Shown here in pieces: positions 1 through 9,472 of a stretch of 64,000 bases of DNA; position 1 is the first letter of the stretch; each line of letters opens with the position of its first letter. Both the position numbers and the translations under genes were made by a program. A model generated the notes under the pieces. The model saw only the letters and a program-made list of their open reading frames with translations. It was not told where the DNA came from and searched no databases. Source of the stretch: Parablautia sp. Marseille-Q6255 (GTDB lineage Bacteria; Bacillota; Clostridia; Lachnospirales; Lachnospiraceae); contig NZ_CATNVD010000012.1 of NCBI RefSeq assembly GCF_951230155.1, positions 62,001 through 126,000 of the forward strand, given 5' to 3'.

Positions 1-349
1 TCCGCTCCTCGATCACATCCTTTGGCAGCCCGTTCAGCTGTCCGGTAAAGCGCAGATTCTGTCTTCCCGTCATGTCTGCATAAAATCCCGTATTATCCGG
101 CAGATAACCCACCATTGATTTTACTGCGAGCGGATCTCTTGCACAGTTTTTCCCGCAGATCTGCGCAGTCCCCGACGTCGGCTCAGTAAGCCCCAAAAGC
201 ATCAGGATCGTCGTCGTCTTACCGGCGCCGTTTGGTCCCAGCAGCCCGAACACCTCGCCCTTCCTGATGGAAAGGCTCAGGTCATTCACCGCAGTCTTGC
301 TTCCATACTGCTTTGTGAGATGAGAAATCTCAATTACATGCTCTGCCAT
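1..349 (-). CDS. ABC transporter ATP-binding protein (N-terminal part, cut by window edge)
   Basis: Reading leftward from the ATG at 349, the translation begins [18 protein letters not shown] and contains a Walker A motif ([10 protein letters not shown], about residues 40-49). This places it among ABC ATPases of the multidrug/ABC-2 export type. About 116 residues are visible; the signature motif and Walker B lie beyond the left edge. It starts 2 bp after the stop of the NEW3-domain gene, so the two are surely co-transcribed. The matching permease is presumably further left. Identity as an ABC ATPase is firm; the substrate is unknown. Confidence 0.92.
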   Translation of the reverse strand, partial: MAEHVIEISHLTKQYGSKTAVNDLSLSIRKGEVFGLLGPNGAGKTTTILMLLGLTEPTSGTAQICGKNCARDPLAVKSMVGYLPDNTGFYADMTGRQNLRFTGQLNGLPKDVIEER

Positions 350-351
350 AC

Positions 352-1563
352 CTACCGTCTCCCATACTTTTTAAAGATCAGCGCAAGTCCGCCAGCCAGC
401 ACAACGATGACTGCGACCGCTGCGAGCCCCCAGGTCGTCGAGGTCTTGACAGATACACGGAAATCTGCACTTGCCGATGTCTGCTCATTGCTGATGCTGA
501 TATTGGTCACGTAGTCTCCTGTAACGGCATTTTTCCCCGGCTTTACATAAGCAGTTACCTCTTTTGTCGCTCCGGCCTCCAGTGTATCGATCGTAGATTC
601 ACTAAACCGCACCTCCCAGTCTGTCGGCGCAGAAGAGGTCAGATTCAGATTGTTCAGGTCTACATTTCCCGTATTCGTGATGCTAAGCGTCACAGCAGAC
701 TCTTTATTCTCATACGCGTCAAAGCTCAGTCGCTGATCCGGTGTGGAAAGCGTCATTGCATATGTACCTGTAATGCTCACAGTCAGCGTTGTTTTCAGCG
801 TATCATCCGCAGATACGGCTGTAACAGGGATCTCGTAATCTCCCTTCTCTACGTTTTCCGGAGGTGTGATCGCCACGGTAAGCCCCTGGCTCGCTCCGGC
901 ATCAACAGAAAGACTTGCCACTGCATTTGTCTCTCCCGACGGTGTAAATGTCGCCTGCCATCCCTCCGGAGTCTCGGCCGAGAGACTGTAGGACTGATTT
1001 GTACCACGGTTGTTGACAAGCGTGGTATCAAAGCTGAAGGAGGTGCCGGAAGCCCCCTGCTGCTCCGGATATTCTGAAGTAAAATTACTCTCTCCGGTCT
1101 GTTCTGCACTGACCGTCACCTCAAGCTGGAGCTTATCTGTCTTACCGGATCCGGCATCTGCCAGAAGCTCTACCTCATACACGCCATCCTCTGCCTCTGC
1201 CGGTACGCTCAGACTAAAGTCTGCTACCGAGCCTTCGCTCTCTTCATTCTTTTTCGCGCCGTCTACATGAACCTTCGTGATCTGGCTGCTGTCGCCCTTA
1301 AAATACCCGGTCCAATTTTCCGGAAGCGACTGTGCACTCAGCTGTACATCATATCCATCCCCGTCCAGACTCAGAAAGTCAAGCGGAAAGCTGACCGTCT
1401 CTCCTGCTCTCACTGTGATCCCCGGATAAGCTGTGCTCATGTCAACCCCCAGCCCGGTATCCTCTGCCGCATATACCGGAGCTGCCAGACACATGGACAT
1501 TGCCATCAGAGCTGCTGCTGCCCCTGCTCCTGTTTTTCTGTTCAAAATCCTAACGCGTCCCAT
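352..1563 (-). CDS. Secreted, membrane-anchored NEW3-domain protein
   Basis: 403 residues with an N-terminal signal peptide (hydrophobic stretch about 13-32, cleavage after VYA), a long Ser/Thr-rich beta-sandwich region, and a C-terminal membrane helix (about 376-397) ending in KKYGRR. The repeated pattern of about 100-residue blocks with [10 protein letters not shown] and GDYEIPVTA-type motifs is that of NEW3/COG1470 domains, the CARDB-like folds often found beside ABC exporters. It faces outward, anchored by its C-terminus. The ABC ATPase follows 2 bp downstream, so it is probably an accessory subunit of that transporter. A gap of about 195 bp separates it from the ECF genes, and no clear link to the B12 system is seen. 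The substrate is unknown. Confidence 0.75.
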   Translation of the reverse strand: MGRVRILNRKTGAGAAAALMAMSMCLAAPVYAAEDTGLGVDMSTAYPGITVRAGETVSFPLDFLSLDGDGYDVQLSAQSLPENWTGYFKGDSSQITKVHVDGAKKNEESEGSVADFSLSVPAEAEDGVYEVELLADAGSGKTDKLQLEVTVSAEQTGESNFTSEYPEQQGASGTSFSFDTTLVNNRGTNQSYSLSAETPEGWQATFTPSGETNAVASLSVDAGASQGLTVAITPPENVEKGDYEIPVTAVSADDTLKTTLTVSITGTYAMTLSTPDQRLSFDAYENKESAVTLSITNTGNVDLNNLNLTSSAPTDWEVRFSESTIDTLEAGATKEVTAYVKPGKNAVTGDYVTNISISNEQTSASADFRVSVKTSTTWGLAAVAVIVVLAGGLALIFKKYGRR

Positions 1564-1757
1564 AAATAAACGTGCCCCTTTCCCGAACAGCGCGGCAGGC
1601 AGGATGCCTGCGCATCCCCTGCCGTACGTTATTCTTTTATTAATATTGACTTTATTTATGGGAAATTTTATCAGTCATTTGTGTTTTGTTTTTGAAAGAA
1701 ATGTGTTTGATGTGTGGTGGAAATGTGAAGAATCTGTGTTTCCAGATTTCTGTTTTT

Positions 1758-2657
1758 TCATCTGTGATTTGCATGAACAGCATGCCGAAATGACGCTTCC
1801 CCAACAATCTGTAAAAGCATCGGAAGCAGCAGAAAAAACGCATATCCTGCATAAAAAACAAAAGATACTGCCGTAATGCGATTCATAATGATTTCCGGAT
1901 TATAATAAATATGTGTCTGGTCAAGCGCAGCTGCAGCCGCCATCAGAAGAATACCGGAAAATGCTGCGATCACAAATCCTCGATCGCGATTGTCAAAGCG
2001 ATAAATAGAAAATGCAGTCCGGCCACGAAGAGAATAGCCCCTACACTTCATGGAAGCTGCACTCTCGAAAAAATCCTCCAGAGTCCATGTGATCAGGATA
2101 GAAAAAAGCGCACATACATGCCGGATTCGCTCAAATACATTGCCCTGCGCACAGCCCTTTCCAATCCCTCGTCTTGAGATCCCGATGCGGCGCGCGCGCG
2201 CCCTGATGCGTGGAACACTGCGCAGCAAAATGGACAAAAACAGGGACAGCTTCGGTGATATCCGCCCGAACAGATAGATCACCTTGTCCGATGAAATGAC
2301 GGCAAAAACACAGGACAGAATCATAAGCACCGTCACGATTTTCACCCCTATAACAAGCCCGAAAGCAACGGCTTCCAGTGTGATCTGGTTGCCGATAAAA
2401 TTTACATGCAAATTCGTCACCCCATAGTGGTTGTAGTACGAATAGATCCCTGCATACACAGGGATAAGCGGCATCAGACAGACATTAAAAATAAGCGAAC
2501 GCTTTCCATTTAATTTTACAGAGTAAAGGAATGCGCACACATAAGAGACTGCCAGAAAAGCAGGATGGTCAAAACACACCGCTCCGACGAGTGCCGCTGT
2601 AAAGTAAATAAAATTGATCATCGGATGATAACTGTCAAACCGCATCTTCTTCTCCAT
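1758..2657 (-). CDS. ecfT: ECF transporter transmembrane protein EcfT (second copy)
   Basis: 299 residues, polytopic, CbiQ/EcfT family. It opens with a YHPMINFIYF motif that is almost the same as the start of the other EcfT in this operon (5018-5914). The cytoplasmic coupling region carries the Arg/Gly motifs expected to dock on the ATPases (SRRGIGKG near residue 165 and SMKCRGY near 200). It overlaps the S-component gene by 23 bp and is the last gene of the B12-riboswitch-led operon. Two T subunits with a single fused ATPase are unusual: they could form a heteromeric transporter or serve different S components. Confidence 0.88.
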   Translation of the reverse strand: MEKKMRFDSYHPMINFIYFTAALVGAVCFDHPAFLAVSYVCAFLYSVKLNGKRSLIFNVCLMPLIPVYAGIYSYYNHYGVTNLHVNFIGNQITLEAVAFGLVIGVKIVTVLMILSCVFAVISSDKVIYLFGRISPKLSLFLSILLRSVPRIRARARRIGISRRGIGKGCAQGNVFERIRHVCALFSILITWTLEDFFESAASMKCRGYSLRGRTAFSIYRFDNRDRGFVIAAFSGILLMAAAAALDQTHIYYNPEIIMNRITAVSFVFYAGYAFFLLLPMLLQIVGEASFRHAVHANHR

Positions 2658-3378
2658 CCATCATGCCATATTTTACCTTGATACGATCAAGCTTCTCAAG
2701 CATCGGCCTGCCAAGCAAAAACAGCGTCAGAAATGTCGCTGCCGCATGTACTGCATTCACCGGAAGCCCCGCCATATATACAGCAAGTACAGACGGTGTG
2801 CTCATGCCTGTTCCAACCGTAAAAAATGTACAGGTGTCAAGGATCGGTCCCACGATAAGCAATACCGTGATCGTTCCGACTATCGCTGTCACAAGGCGCT
2901 CCTTCCCACTGATAATTCCTTTTTTACCGAGAACTCCTGCCAAAAAACCTGCTACTCCATAGGCAAACATCTGCCACGGTGTCCACGGACCCTGCCCGAA
3001 AATAAAGTTGCTGGCAAACGCACTGACCGCTCCTGTTAAAAATCCTGCTTCAGATCCAAATGCTATGCCTGTTATCATAATGATACCGGTCATCGGCTTA
3101 AAAAACGGAACCATGATAAATGCCGCTCTCGACGCCACAGCAATCGCGCTCATCACTGCAATCGTCACCAGCTCGCGTGCCTGAGGTTTGCGCCTCTCAA
3201 AGCTTATAAAAAACGGAACCATTGCATATAGAATCAGCAAAAGGCTGCAAAGATAGTAATTTGTGCCGCCAAACCGCCACGTTGCAACGAGCGTCCCGGG
3301 AACCACAAAAAGTACGACCAACATACTTACTGCAAATTTCGTATTCCATTTTAATTTTTTTTCAGATTCTTTCGACAT
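2635..3378 (-). CDS. ECF transporter substrate-binding S component (probable corrinoid specificity)
   Basis: 247 residues with about six predicted membrane helices, as in ECF S components. The stretch near residue 130 (GPWTPWQMFAYG) is typical of the ECF_trnsprt-like S families that include vitamin and CbrT/CblT-type proteins. The protein binds the substrate in the membrane and hands it over by toppling against EcfT. The gene overlaps the fused ATPase gene upstream by 28 bp and EcfT downstream by 23 bp, which suggests translational coupling. Specificity for cobalamin or another corrinoid is inferred from the cobalamin riboswitch that heads the operon and from the transcobalamin-like surface proteins encoded beside it, not from residues in the protein. 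Confidence 0.82.
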   Translation of the reverse strand: MSKESEKKLKWNTKFAVSMLVVLFVVPGTLVATWRFGGTNYYLCSLLLILYAMVPFFISFERRKPQARELVTIAVMSAIAVASRAAFIMVPFFKPMTGIIMITGIAFGSEAGFLTGAVSAFASNFIFGQGPWTPWQMFAYGVAGFLAGVLGKKGIISGKERLVTAIVGTITVLLIVGPILDTCTFFTVGTGMSTPSVLAVYMAGLPVNAVHAAATFLTLFLLGRPMLEKLDRIKVKYGMMDGEEDAV

Positions 3379-5045
3379 AATTCAATCACATCCTCATTCG
3401 TTACTGCATTTTCAAATATATGACGGCTCATGCGATTTGCCGCTGTTGTATAAAAGCTGTTTCTGGAAAAAAAGCGGTTCGGAGTATTCGTTGTAACAAT
3501 GCTCCCGTCAAAAAACATACTCACATAATCAGCATACTTCGCACAGAATTCTACATCGTGAGATACCATGATGACCGTCACGCCCTGCGTCTTCAGCCTT
3601 TTTAGTATCTGCGCAAATTGCTGCTTAAAAAAGCTGTCGATCCCCTTGGTCGGTTCATCCAGCAAGAGGATTCTGGGATTCGTCAAAAGCACCTTCGCAA
3701 GCGCCGCCCTCTGCTGTTCTCCGCCGGACAGATCATACGGGTGCGAATCAAGCAGCGGGGTGATCTCGCACGTTTGCGCGATCGCTTCTATCTGCTCTGC
3801 CTGTTCCTTCTGCGACCCCCGCAGCATCTCCTGCAGATCCTCCCGCACTGTTTTCTTCACAAACAGACTTTGAGGATCCTGCGGAAGCATTGCGAGATTT
3901 CCGCGAAACAGCTCGCCGCCTTTATATTTTTGTACCGGCTTCCCATCTATATACACCTTGCCCCGGTACGGACGGCAGATATCACAGATCGTCTTGAGCG
4001 TTGTCGACTTTCCTGTCCCGTTGCCGCCTACGATTGCAAACAGGGACTGTTTCGGAACGCGCATCGTCACGCCCTTCAAAATATCCGGCGCATCCTTTTC
4101 ATAGCGGAACCATACCTCTTTTACGAACACAGCCGGATCCTTTACCTCATCCGGCTCCGGTACAGACCTTCCCTCCTGAATTTCCGGTACCTGACGCTCG
4201 CGCACCTCTTTCCCTTCAAAAAGCTGGCTGAGCCAGTCGCCGCCCTCCCGCACCGTAAGCGGACACGTAAGAGAATTTTCCACACCGTAAAAGATCTGTA
4301 CCGGTGTCGGCATTGCCGTGAACATATGGTTGCCGCCCATCTTTAGAAACTCTCCAATCTTTCTGGGCTCATCGTCTGCGATGATCCTTCCGTTTTCCAT
4401 CACCACAACCTTATCCGAGGCATGGAAAATATCTTCCAGACGATGCTCCGTGATGATGATAGTTGTGCGCAGCTCCCGGTTGATCTTGCGGACTGTATTC
4501 AAAAAATCAGACGCCGCGATCGGGTCAAGCTGGCTTGTCGGCTCATCCAGAATCAGCACACTTGGCTGCATTGCCATAATTGACGCGAGATTCAGCAGCT
4601 GCTTCTGACCCCCGGAAAGCTCCGTCACATTCTTGTGAAACCATCCCTGAATCCCAAAATAGCTCGCCATCTCCGCTACCCGAAGCCGTATCGTCTTCTG
4701 ATCCATCCCAAGGCTCTCCAGTCCAAATGCCAGCTCATGCCAGACCTTGTCCGTGACGATCTGATTGTCCGGATTTTGCATCACATACCCGATGCTTCCC
4801 GACTGCTCCCGCAGCCCGACTTCTTTTAACGACCGCCCTTCAAACAGAATCTCACCCGTCAGTTTTCCATGCGGCGCAAGCGCGCTTTTTAACTGACGAA
4901 GAAGCGTTGTCTTGCCACTTCCGGAACGTCCGCAGACAGTAACGTACTGCCCATGCCCAATTGTCAGATTAATATCCTGCAGTGTTTTCTTTTCCCTCGC
5001 TGCCGGATAAGAAAAACTCAGATTTTTGATCTCAAAATGTGCCAT
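3351..5045 (-). CDS. Fused energy-coupling factor ATPase EcfA-EcfA'
   Basis: 564 residues holding two complete ABC ATPase domains. Domain 1 (about 1-240) has Walker A GRSGSGKTTLL, the ECF-typical Q-loop QNPDNQIV, signature LSGGQKQLL and Walker B ILDEPTSQLD. Domain 2 (about 310-540) has GGNGTGKSTTLK, signature DLSGGEQQRAAL and LLLDEPTKGID. Most Firmicutes carry EcfA and EcfA' as two genes; this fused YkoD-like form is common in dedicated (group I) ECF transporters, where the S component is encoded alongside, as here. It energises the S component at 2635-3378 together with one or both EcfT proteins. It overlaps the genes on both sides by 28 bp. Confidence 0.93.
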   Translation of the reverse strand: MAHFEIKNLSFSYPAAREKKTLQDINLTIGHGQYVTVCGRSGSGKTTLLRQLKSALAPHGKLTGEILFEGRSLKEVGLREQSGSIGYVMQNPDNQIVTDKVWHELAFGLESLGMDQKTIRLRVAEMASYFGIQGWFHKNVTELSGGQKQLLNLASIMAMQPSVLILDEPTSQLDPIAASDFLNTVRKINRELRTTIIITEHRLEDIFHASDKVVVMENGRIIADDEPRKIGEFLKMGGNHMFTAMPTPVQIFYGVENSLTCPLTVREGGDWLSQLFEGKEVRERQVPEIQEGRSVPEPDEVKDPAVFVKEVWFRYEKDAPDILKGVTMRVPKQSLFAIVGGNGTGKSTTLKTICDICRPYRGKVYIDGKPVQKYKGGELFRGNLAMLPQDPQSLFVKKTVREDLQEMLRGSQKEQAEQIEAIAQTCEITPLLDSHPYDLSGGEQQRAALAKVLLTNPRILLLDEPTKGIDSFFKQQFAQILKRLKTQGVTVIMVSHDVEFCAKYADYVSMFFDGSIVTTNTPNRFFSRNSFYTTAANRMSRHIFENAVTNEDVIELCRKNLKKN

Positions 5046-5914
5046 ATGATATCCTCCGTAAAATTAATCACTGCAGGGATTGCCAGAAACAGCGCATACG
5101 CCGTCACCCCGATCACGGTATGAAAATTGCCTGCCATAAAAAATACAGGCGTATAAGCCGCCGCTGCGCCTCCTCTCATCCCGCACCATGCGATCACAGC
5201 AAGCAGCGCCGCCATCACCCCCAGCATTACCTTATCGCGCGCCGCAAAACGATACAGCGCATAGTTCGTTCTCTTTTTGCTGCATCCGTAACCGCGGCTT
5301 TTCATACTGTCTGCCATGACGATACCGCCCTCCAGCGCCCATGACATCATAGCAGAAAGAATCGTCATCCCCTGCCGGACCTTCTCCTGCGTTGTCCCGG
5401 TATCTGCCGCCATCCCGATACCGCGCCGTGCACCGCGTATCTGCTCCGTTTTTTTGTGGTAGCTTGGAATCAGGCGCAGCACCATCGTAAAAATCAGAGA
5501 TACGGAGGGCACAAAACGCCCGAACAGATACATAAATTTATCACTTGTCATCACTGCGTTATATGAAGCGAACCAGAGAAAAATCGTCACCACCATGGCG
5601 GCGATCGTCATTCCGTAGCCGAGCGCCTCCACCGTGTATGGTCTGCCATGAAAATACGTAAACAGAACGTGCGCGCCATACGTATTAAACAGCGGATTGA
5701 TGATAGAGAGGAATACAAACAGCGGAACCATTCCAAACAGATACCTCCATCCCCTCCTGCCCCTTATACTCAGATAATACAATGCCGCAAACACGACGGA
5801 GCACACGAGAAAGACGGGATGCATAAAAAACATCCCGCACACAAATGCTCCAAAAAAAAATGTAAAATTGATCATTGGATGATACGCAGAAAACGCATCT
5901 GTTTCTCTTGTCAT
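5018..5914 (-). CDS. ecfT: ECF transporter transmembrane protein EcfT (first copy)
   Basis: 298 residues, CbiQ/EcfT family, with an N-terminal YHPMINFTFFFGAF helix, several further membrane helices and the two Arg/Gly coupling motifs (GARRGIGM near residue 163 and SMKSRGYG near 205). It overlaps the upstream surface-protein gene by 4 bp (ATGA) and the fused ATPase gene by 28 bp. This tight spacing ties the transporter to the alpha-barrel surface protein. It is a diverged paralogue of the EcfT at the end of the operon: they share the start and the coupling motifs but differ in the loops. Confidence 0.9.
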   Translation of the reverse strand: MTRETDAFSAYHPMINFTFFFGAFVCGMFFMHPVFLVCSVVFAALYYLSIRGRRGWRYLFGMVPLFVFLSIINPLFNTYGAHVLFTYFHGRPYTVEALGYGMTIAAMVVTIFLWFASYNAVMTSDKFMYLFGRFVPSVSLIFTMVLRLIPSYHKKTEQIRGARRGIGMAADTGTTQEKVRQGMTILSAMMSWALEGGIVMADSMKSRGYGCSKKRTNYALYRFAARDKVMLGVMAALLAVIAWCGMRGGAAAAYTPVFFMAGNFHTVIGVTAYALFLAIPAVINFTEDIIWHILRSKI

Positions 5915-8900
5915 GTTGTCGTACCTTTTCCCTTATCCGAACATCTCCGCACCAGAAGCAGCAAAAACAGCAAAAATGACGCCGCGCCTCCTCCGGCTGC
6001 CCAGGGAAGTATCGGATTCTTTTTTCGCCCGGTAAGCAGATCCTCGACGGTACCCATGATCCCGGCAACACCATACTCAGAGAATCCGGCCGCATCAAAC
6101 TCGATCGCCTCACCGGAAATATCGCCTTCGATAAATTCCAAATCCCCCACATCGGTGCAATGCAGCACTACGGCACTCTCATATTCGCCAAGCTCTGCCA
6201 TGGGAAGCCGCACTCTTATGAGTGCCTCCGGTTCCCATACTTCGCCGTTTAAGGTATTAATGAAGCTGATTTCATTCATAAAAAACACTTCGCTCTTCTC
6301 TCCGAGCGCAGACCGGATCTCCTGCAGCCGCTCCTCGTCAGGCATCTGTGAGCTGACCATAAGCTGCACATACCATGGCAGTACCTCTTCCTTATTTTTT
6401 CTCAGATCTGTACCCGTCATCTCATCATAATGATTTCGTTCACCCAAAGATGCAAGTGCCTGCTCAAACTGAGGATAGCGGACGCTCACCTCTACCTGCT
6501 TCTTACCTGCATCAGAGAGCGCACTGTAATCCTGATATACGGAAAGCAGCATATTGATCTGCTCCGCTGAATAATCCTGCGCGTTTTCCGGAAGCTTTTC
6601 TACCGTACGCGTACCGCAAAATATCTCTGTCAGATGCTGAATCACCGATGCAACCGCCTGCTTTTCTGCTTTTTCTGCCTGCGTACCGCCGCTCTTTTTA
6701 TCTGCTGTTTTTACTGTCTTTTTTTTCTCCGCTGTCTCGTCATCCTTCTTTTCTGAATAGCCGAAGAACTTTGTACCGCCTGTCGTACCGCCTTGCTTCC
6801 CGGAGGTCAGATTTACCGAATGTGTGGTGCCGCCCGGTTTTCTGTTCCCGCCCTGATTTTTATTTCCCGATGGTTTTTTCCCGCCGCTTCCGCTGCCGGA
6901 CGGCTTCTTTCCGCCGCCCGCTCCGTTTTCTGAGCCGTTCTGCCCGGAACCGCTTCCGCTTTCTGCTTTCAGCTTTGCGAGTGTCTTTTCTGCTTCCGTC
7001 AGCACATCATAATTTGTGATCTGCTTTTGCAACTCGGGCGTAAGCGCATTATAAGCTGCTCTTGCAGAAACGATCGCGCCCTCCTTTTCCAGCGTCACTG
7101 CACCAATCGCCGAGATCAGCTCCTGCGCACGCTTTACCTTCTCCTTATCCGATAACGCTTTGATTTCCACATCCGACATGTCATACAGAGATTTTTTCCC
7201 TTCCAGAAACCGCTCATACGCCACAAGCGCATAGTACCCCTGCTCAGATGCCATCTGGTTTTTCTGCCCTGAAGCAGTATGGCTGAATCCGCCCCCGCTG
7301 ACACAGAAGGAAAGCAGCCCGTCCATCGCAGACTTTCCATTCTTTACAAAACGTGGATCCGTATTCGGATCAATACCAAGTGCCGTCAGCGCAACGATTA
7401 CCTGCGCGCTGCTCTCCACATTTTTCCCCTCTGTGCCAGAAAACGTGCCATCCGGCTTCTGCATTCTGGAAAGTGTGCGAAGCGCCTTATCTACAGCTGC
7501 CGTCACCTGTGCATTACTGCCATAATACGGAGCCAGCGCCTGCAGCGCCATCCCGGTCAGATCAGGATCCGCCTTTGCTCCATACATCGCCCAGCCCCCG
7601 TCTGGCGTCCGCTGCTCCAGAATATGATCGATCAGACCTTCCCTCGTCGTCTGTGTCTTTCCTGATGACACAGGCGGAATCTCATAATCATGACTGTCAA
7701 ATGCGATCAGCGCAAACACAGCGCCGTTTACGCCCTGCCAGCAGGTCTGGTCAAAATCCGCCAGCGGCTCGAGCAGATTATATCCGCCTACATTCGTCAC
7801 ATCCTCACCAAGCGCAGTCAGCGCCAGCACAACACGTGAATATTCTGTATACTTCTTATCATGCAGGACTCCGTTGTTCTCCTGCAGGATTTTTAATACA
7901 TTTGCCTTATAGCCCTCAATGACTGCAGGATCGACCTTCTGCCCGCTTCTTACAAGACCAAGGATATGCCACTCTCCGTTGATTGAGCCAACCTGGGGAA
8001 TACTCGTCTGCGCCGACGATGCAAGATCCTTTCCTGTCTCCTTATATGCATCCTCAATCTCTGTCGGACTCGCAAACAGGGAGATCGTCGGAAGCTCTGT
8101 CTCACACTCAGACTCCGTAAGCAATTCCGTCCCGCTTTCTGTCTCTGTGAGCAGTTCGGTTTCGTCCTCAGCTTCTGTATGCAGTTCGGTTTCGTCCTCA
8201 GACTCTGTAAAAGGCTCATTTTCTGCTTCTGACACCGTCTCTGTTTCGTTTTCCGTTTCGTTCTCCTCAAAGTTCACCAGAAGCACCAGATTTTCCTGAA
8301 GGCTTCCGTCTACAGCAAACGTGCCGATGCAGATCTCCGCATATTCTCTGTCTGCATCCGGCTCTCCATAAACCGTCCTCTGTTCAAGCGTCATATCTGC
8401 GCCCTTCAGTCTGAACTTTTCAAGCGGCAGGACAAACGCGCCATCTGTAAATTCCAGAGGATATACTGTCACGCCGGAGACGTCCGCCGCACTGTACAAC
8501 GCCGTATCTGCGTCAAGCAGATCCGGACACAGCGCCCATTTTTCTCCCTGCTGTATAAAATAGCCGTTCCACCGTGCAAAAAATACTTTATCAGCAATGC
8601 TCCTTCTGTCACTGTTCCCCGTCTGTCCAAGCTGTATCATAAGGGTTTCTGTATCTTCCGGCACGGTCACTTCAAAAACGCCGTCCGCATAATCTACTGC
8701 CCGCGTCACGCCCTCACAGGAAACAGAAGCTGGCGTCTGCTTTGCAGTAACGCTCACAGCCGCACCCTCTTCGGTACGGATCACCGCCGTCAGCTTTGCT
8801 CGATCAGACGAAGCCTTTTCCATCTCAGATTGCTCCTGGGCTTCTGTCTGTATCTCTGATTCTTCCTGTCCTTCTGCCGGATCCGATGTCTCCGACTGCC

Positions 8901-9444
8901 CTGCTCCTTCTGTCTGAGTCGGTATCTCTGTCTGTCCCGCTCCTTCTGTCTGTGCCGGGGTTTCCGACTGCCCCGCTCCTTCTGTCTGTCCTGGAGTCTC
9001 CGACTGCCCCGCTCCTTCTGTCTGTCCTGGAGTCTCCGACTGCCCCGCTCCTTCTGTCTGTCCTGGAGTCTCCGACTGCCCCGTTCCTTCTGTCTGTGCC
9101 GGGGTTTCCGACTGCCCCGCTCCTTCTGTCTGTGCCGGGGTTTCCGACTGCCCCGCTCCTTCTGTCTGTGCCGGGGTTTCCGACTGTCCCGCTCCTTCTG
9201 TCTGTGCCGGTATCTCTGTCTGTCCCGATGTCTCTGACTGTTCCTGTGTTTCTGTCTGTGCCATCGTTCCAGATGCTTCCGACTCTTCTGTCTGTCCCGG
9301 TGCCTCTGTCTGCATTACTGTTTCGGGTTGTTTTTGCTGTTTTTCTCCGGCTGCTGCTGCAATCGGCTGTAAGCAAAGGCAGACTGCCAGTGAAACTCCT
9401 GTAGTCAAATGTAGTAATTTATGTAATTGAGTATATCGCTTCAT
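5911..9444 (-). CDS. Membrane-anchored surface protein with prenyltransferase-like alpha-barrel (intrinsic factor alpha-domain-like)
   Basis: 1177 residues. The layout is: signal peptide (1-32); a Glu/Thr/Gln tandem-repeat stalk (about 40-212); a beta-rich region; a second Glu/Thr-rich stretch (about 390-450); a prenyltransferase/squalene-cyclase-like repeat region (about 488-746) with DGGWAMYGAKADPDLTGMAL and related helical pairs; a Gly/Lys/Ser linker (about 828-880); and a C-terminal membrane helix (about 1145-1168) followed by Arg residues. The alpha6/alpha6 fold of that repeat is also the fold of the N-terminal domain of intrinsic factor and transcobalamin. The protein has no DUF4430 domain, but the gene 28 bp upstream supplies one. 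I infer a surface corrinoid-capture role for the pair. Start chosen at a clear GGAGGAAAC site. Confidence 0.78.
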   Translation of the reverse strand: MKRYTQLHKLLHLTTGVSLAVCLCLQPIAAAAGEKQQKQPETVMQTEAPGQTEESEASGTMAQTETQEQSETSGQTEIPAQTEGAGQSETPAQTEGAGQSETPAQTEGAGQSETPAQTEGTGQSETPGQTEGAGQSETPGQTEGAGQSETPGQTEGAGQSETPAQTEGAGQTEIPTQTEGAGQSETSDPAEGQEESEIQTEAQEQSEMEKASSDRAKLTAVIRTEEGAAVSVTAKQTPASVSCEGVTRAVDYADGVFEVTVPEDTETLMIQLGQTGNSDRRSIADKVFFARWNGYFIQQGEKWALCPDLLDADTALYSAADVSGVTVYPLEFTDGAFVLPLEKFRLKGADMTLEQRTVYGEPDADREYAEICIGTFAVDGSLQENLVLLVNFEENETENETETVSEAENEPFTESEDETELHTEAEDETELLTETESGTELLTESECETELPTISLFASPTEIEDAYKETGKDLASSAQTSIPQVGSINGEWHILGLVRSGQKVDPAVIEGYKANVLKILQENNGVLHDKKYTEYSRVVLALTALGEDVTNVGGYNLLEPLADFDQTCWQGVNGAVFALIAFDSHDYEIPPVSSGKTQTTREGLIDHILEQRTPDGGWAMYGAKADPDLTGMALQALAPYYGSNAQVTAAVDKALRTLSRMQKPDGTFSGTEGKNVESSAQVIVALTALGIDPNTDPRFVKNGKSAMDGLLSFCVSGGGFSHTASGQKNQMASEQGYYALVAYERFLEGKKSLYDMSDVEIKALSDKEKVKRAQELISAIGAVTLEKEGAIVSARAAYNALTPELQKQITNYDVLTEAEKTLAKLKAESGSGSGQNGSENGAGGGKKPSGSGSGGKKPSGNKNQGGNRKPGGTTHSVNLTSGKQGGTTGGTKFFGYSEKKDDETAEKKKTVKTADKKSGGTQAEKAEKQAVASVIQHLTEIFCGTRTVEKLPENAQDYSAEQINMLLSVYQDYSALSDAGKKQVEVSVRYPQFEQALASLGERNHYDEMTGTDLRKNKEEVLPWYVQLMVSSQMPDEERLQEIRSALGEKSEVFFMNEISFINTLNGEVWEPEALIRVRLPMAELGEYESAVVLHCTDVGDLEFIEGDISGEAIEFDAAGFSEYGVAGIMGTVEDLLTGRKKNPILPWAAGGGAASFLLFLLLLVRRCSDKGKGTTT
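8880..9240 (-). repeat. 36-bp tandem repeats coding for a 12-residue Q-T-E / Q-S-E-T-P stalk
   Basis: About nine near-identical copies of a 36-bp unit encode QTEGAGQSETPA/G within the first 210 residues of the 1177-residue surface protein. Copies differ mostly by a few bases, which points to recent expansion or contraction by slippage or recombination. The product is an acidic, extended spacer near the N-terminus. Copy number probably varies between strains. Confidence 0.9.
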
Positions 9445-9472
9445 GTTTCCTCCATTTTGAGTCTCTTCCTGC

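Noticed and set aside
1590-1620. GCAGGCA / TGCCTGC hairpin upstream of the NEW3 gene
   Set aside because: No T-tract and a 3-base loop; no evidence for terminator or operator.
1728-1753. AATCTG / CAGATT hairpin after the last EcfT gene
   Set aside because: Short stem; the T-run lies on the plus-strand side, so it is not a convincing terminator for the minus-strand operon.
6648-7019. Plus-strand frame opposite the Gly/Lys/Ser linker
   Set aside because: Antisense shadow of low-complexity coding sequence.
8796-9404. Long plus-strand open frame rich in Leu/Ser/Pro opposite the surface protein stalk
   Set aside because: It mirrors the tandem repeat on the coding strand and has no start context. 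The same applies to the plus-strand frame at 32827-33054.
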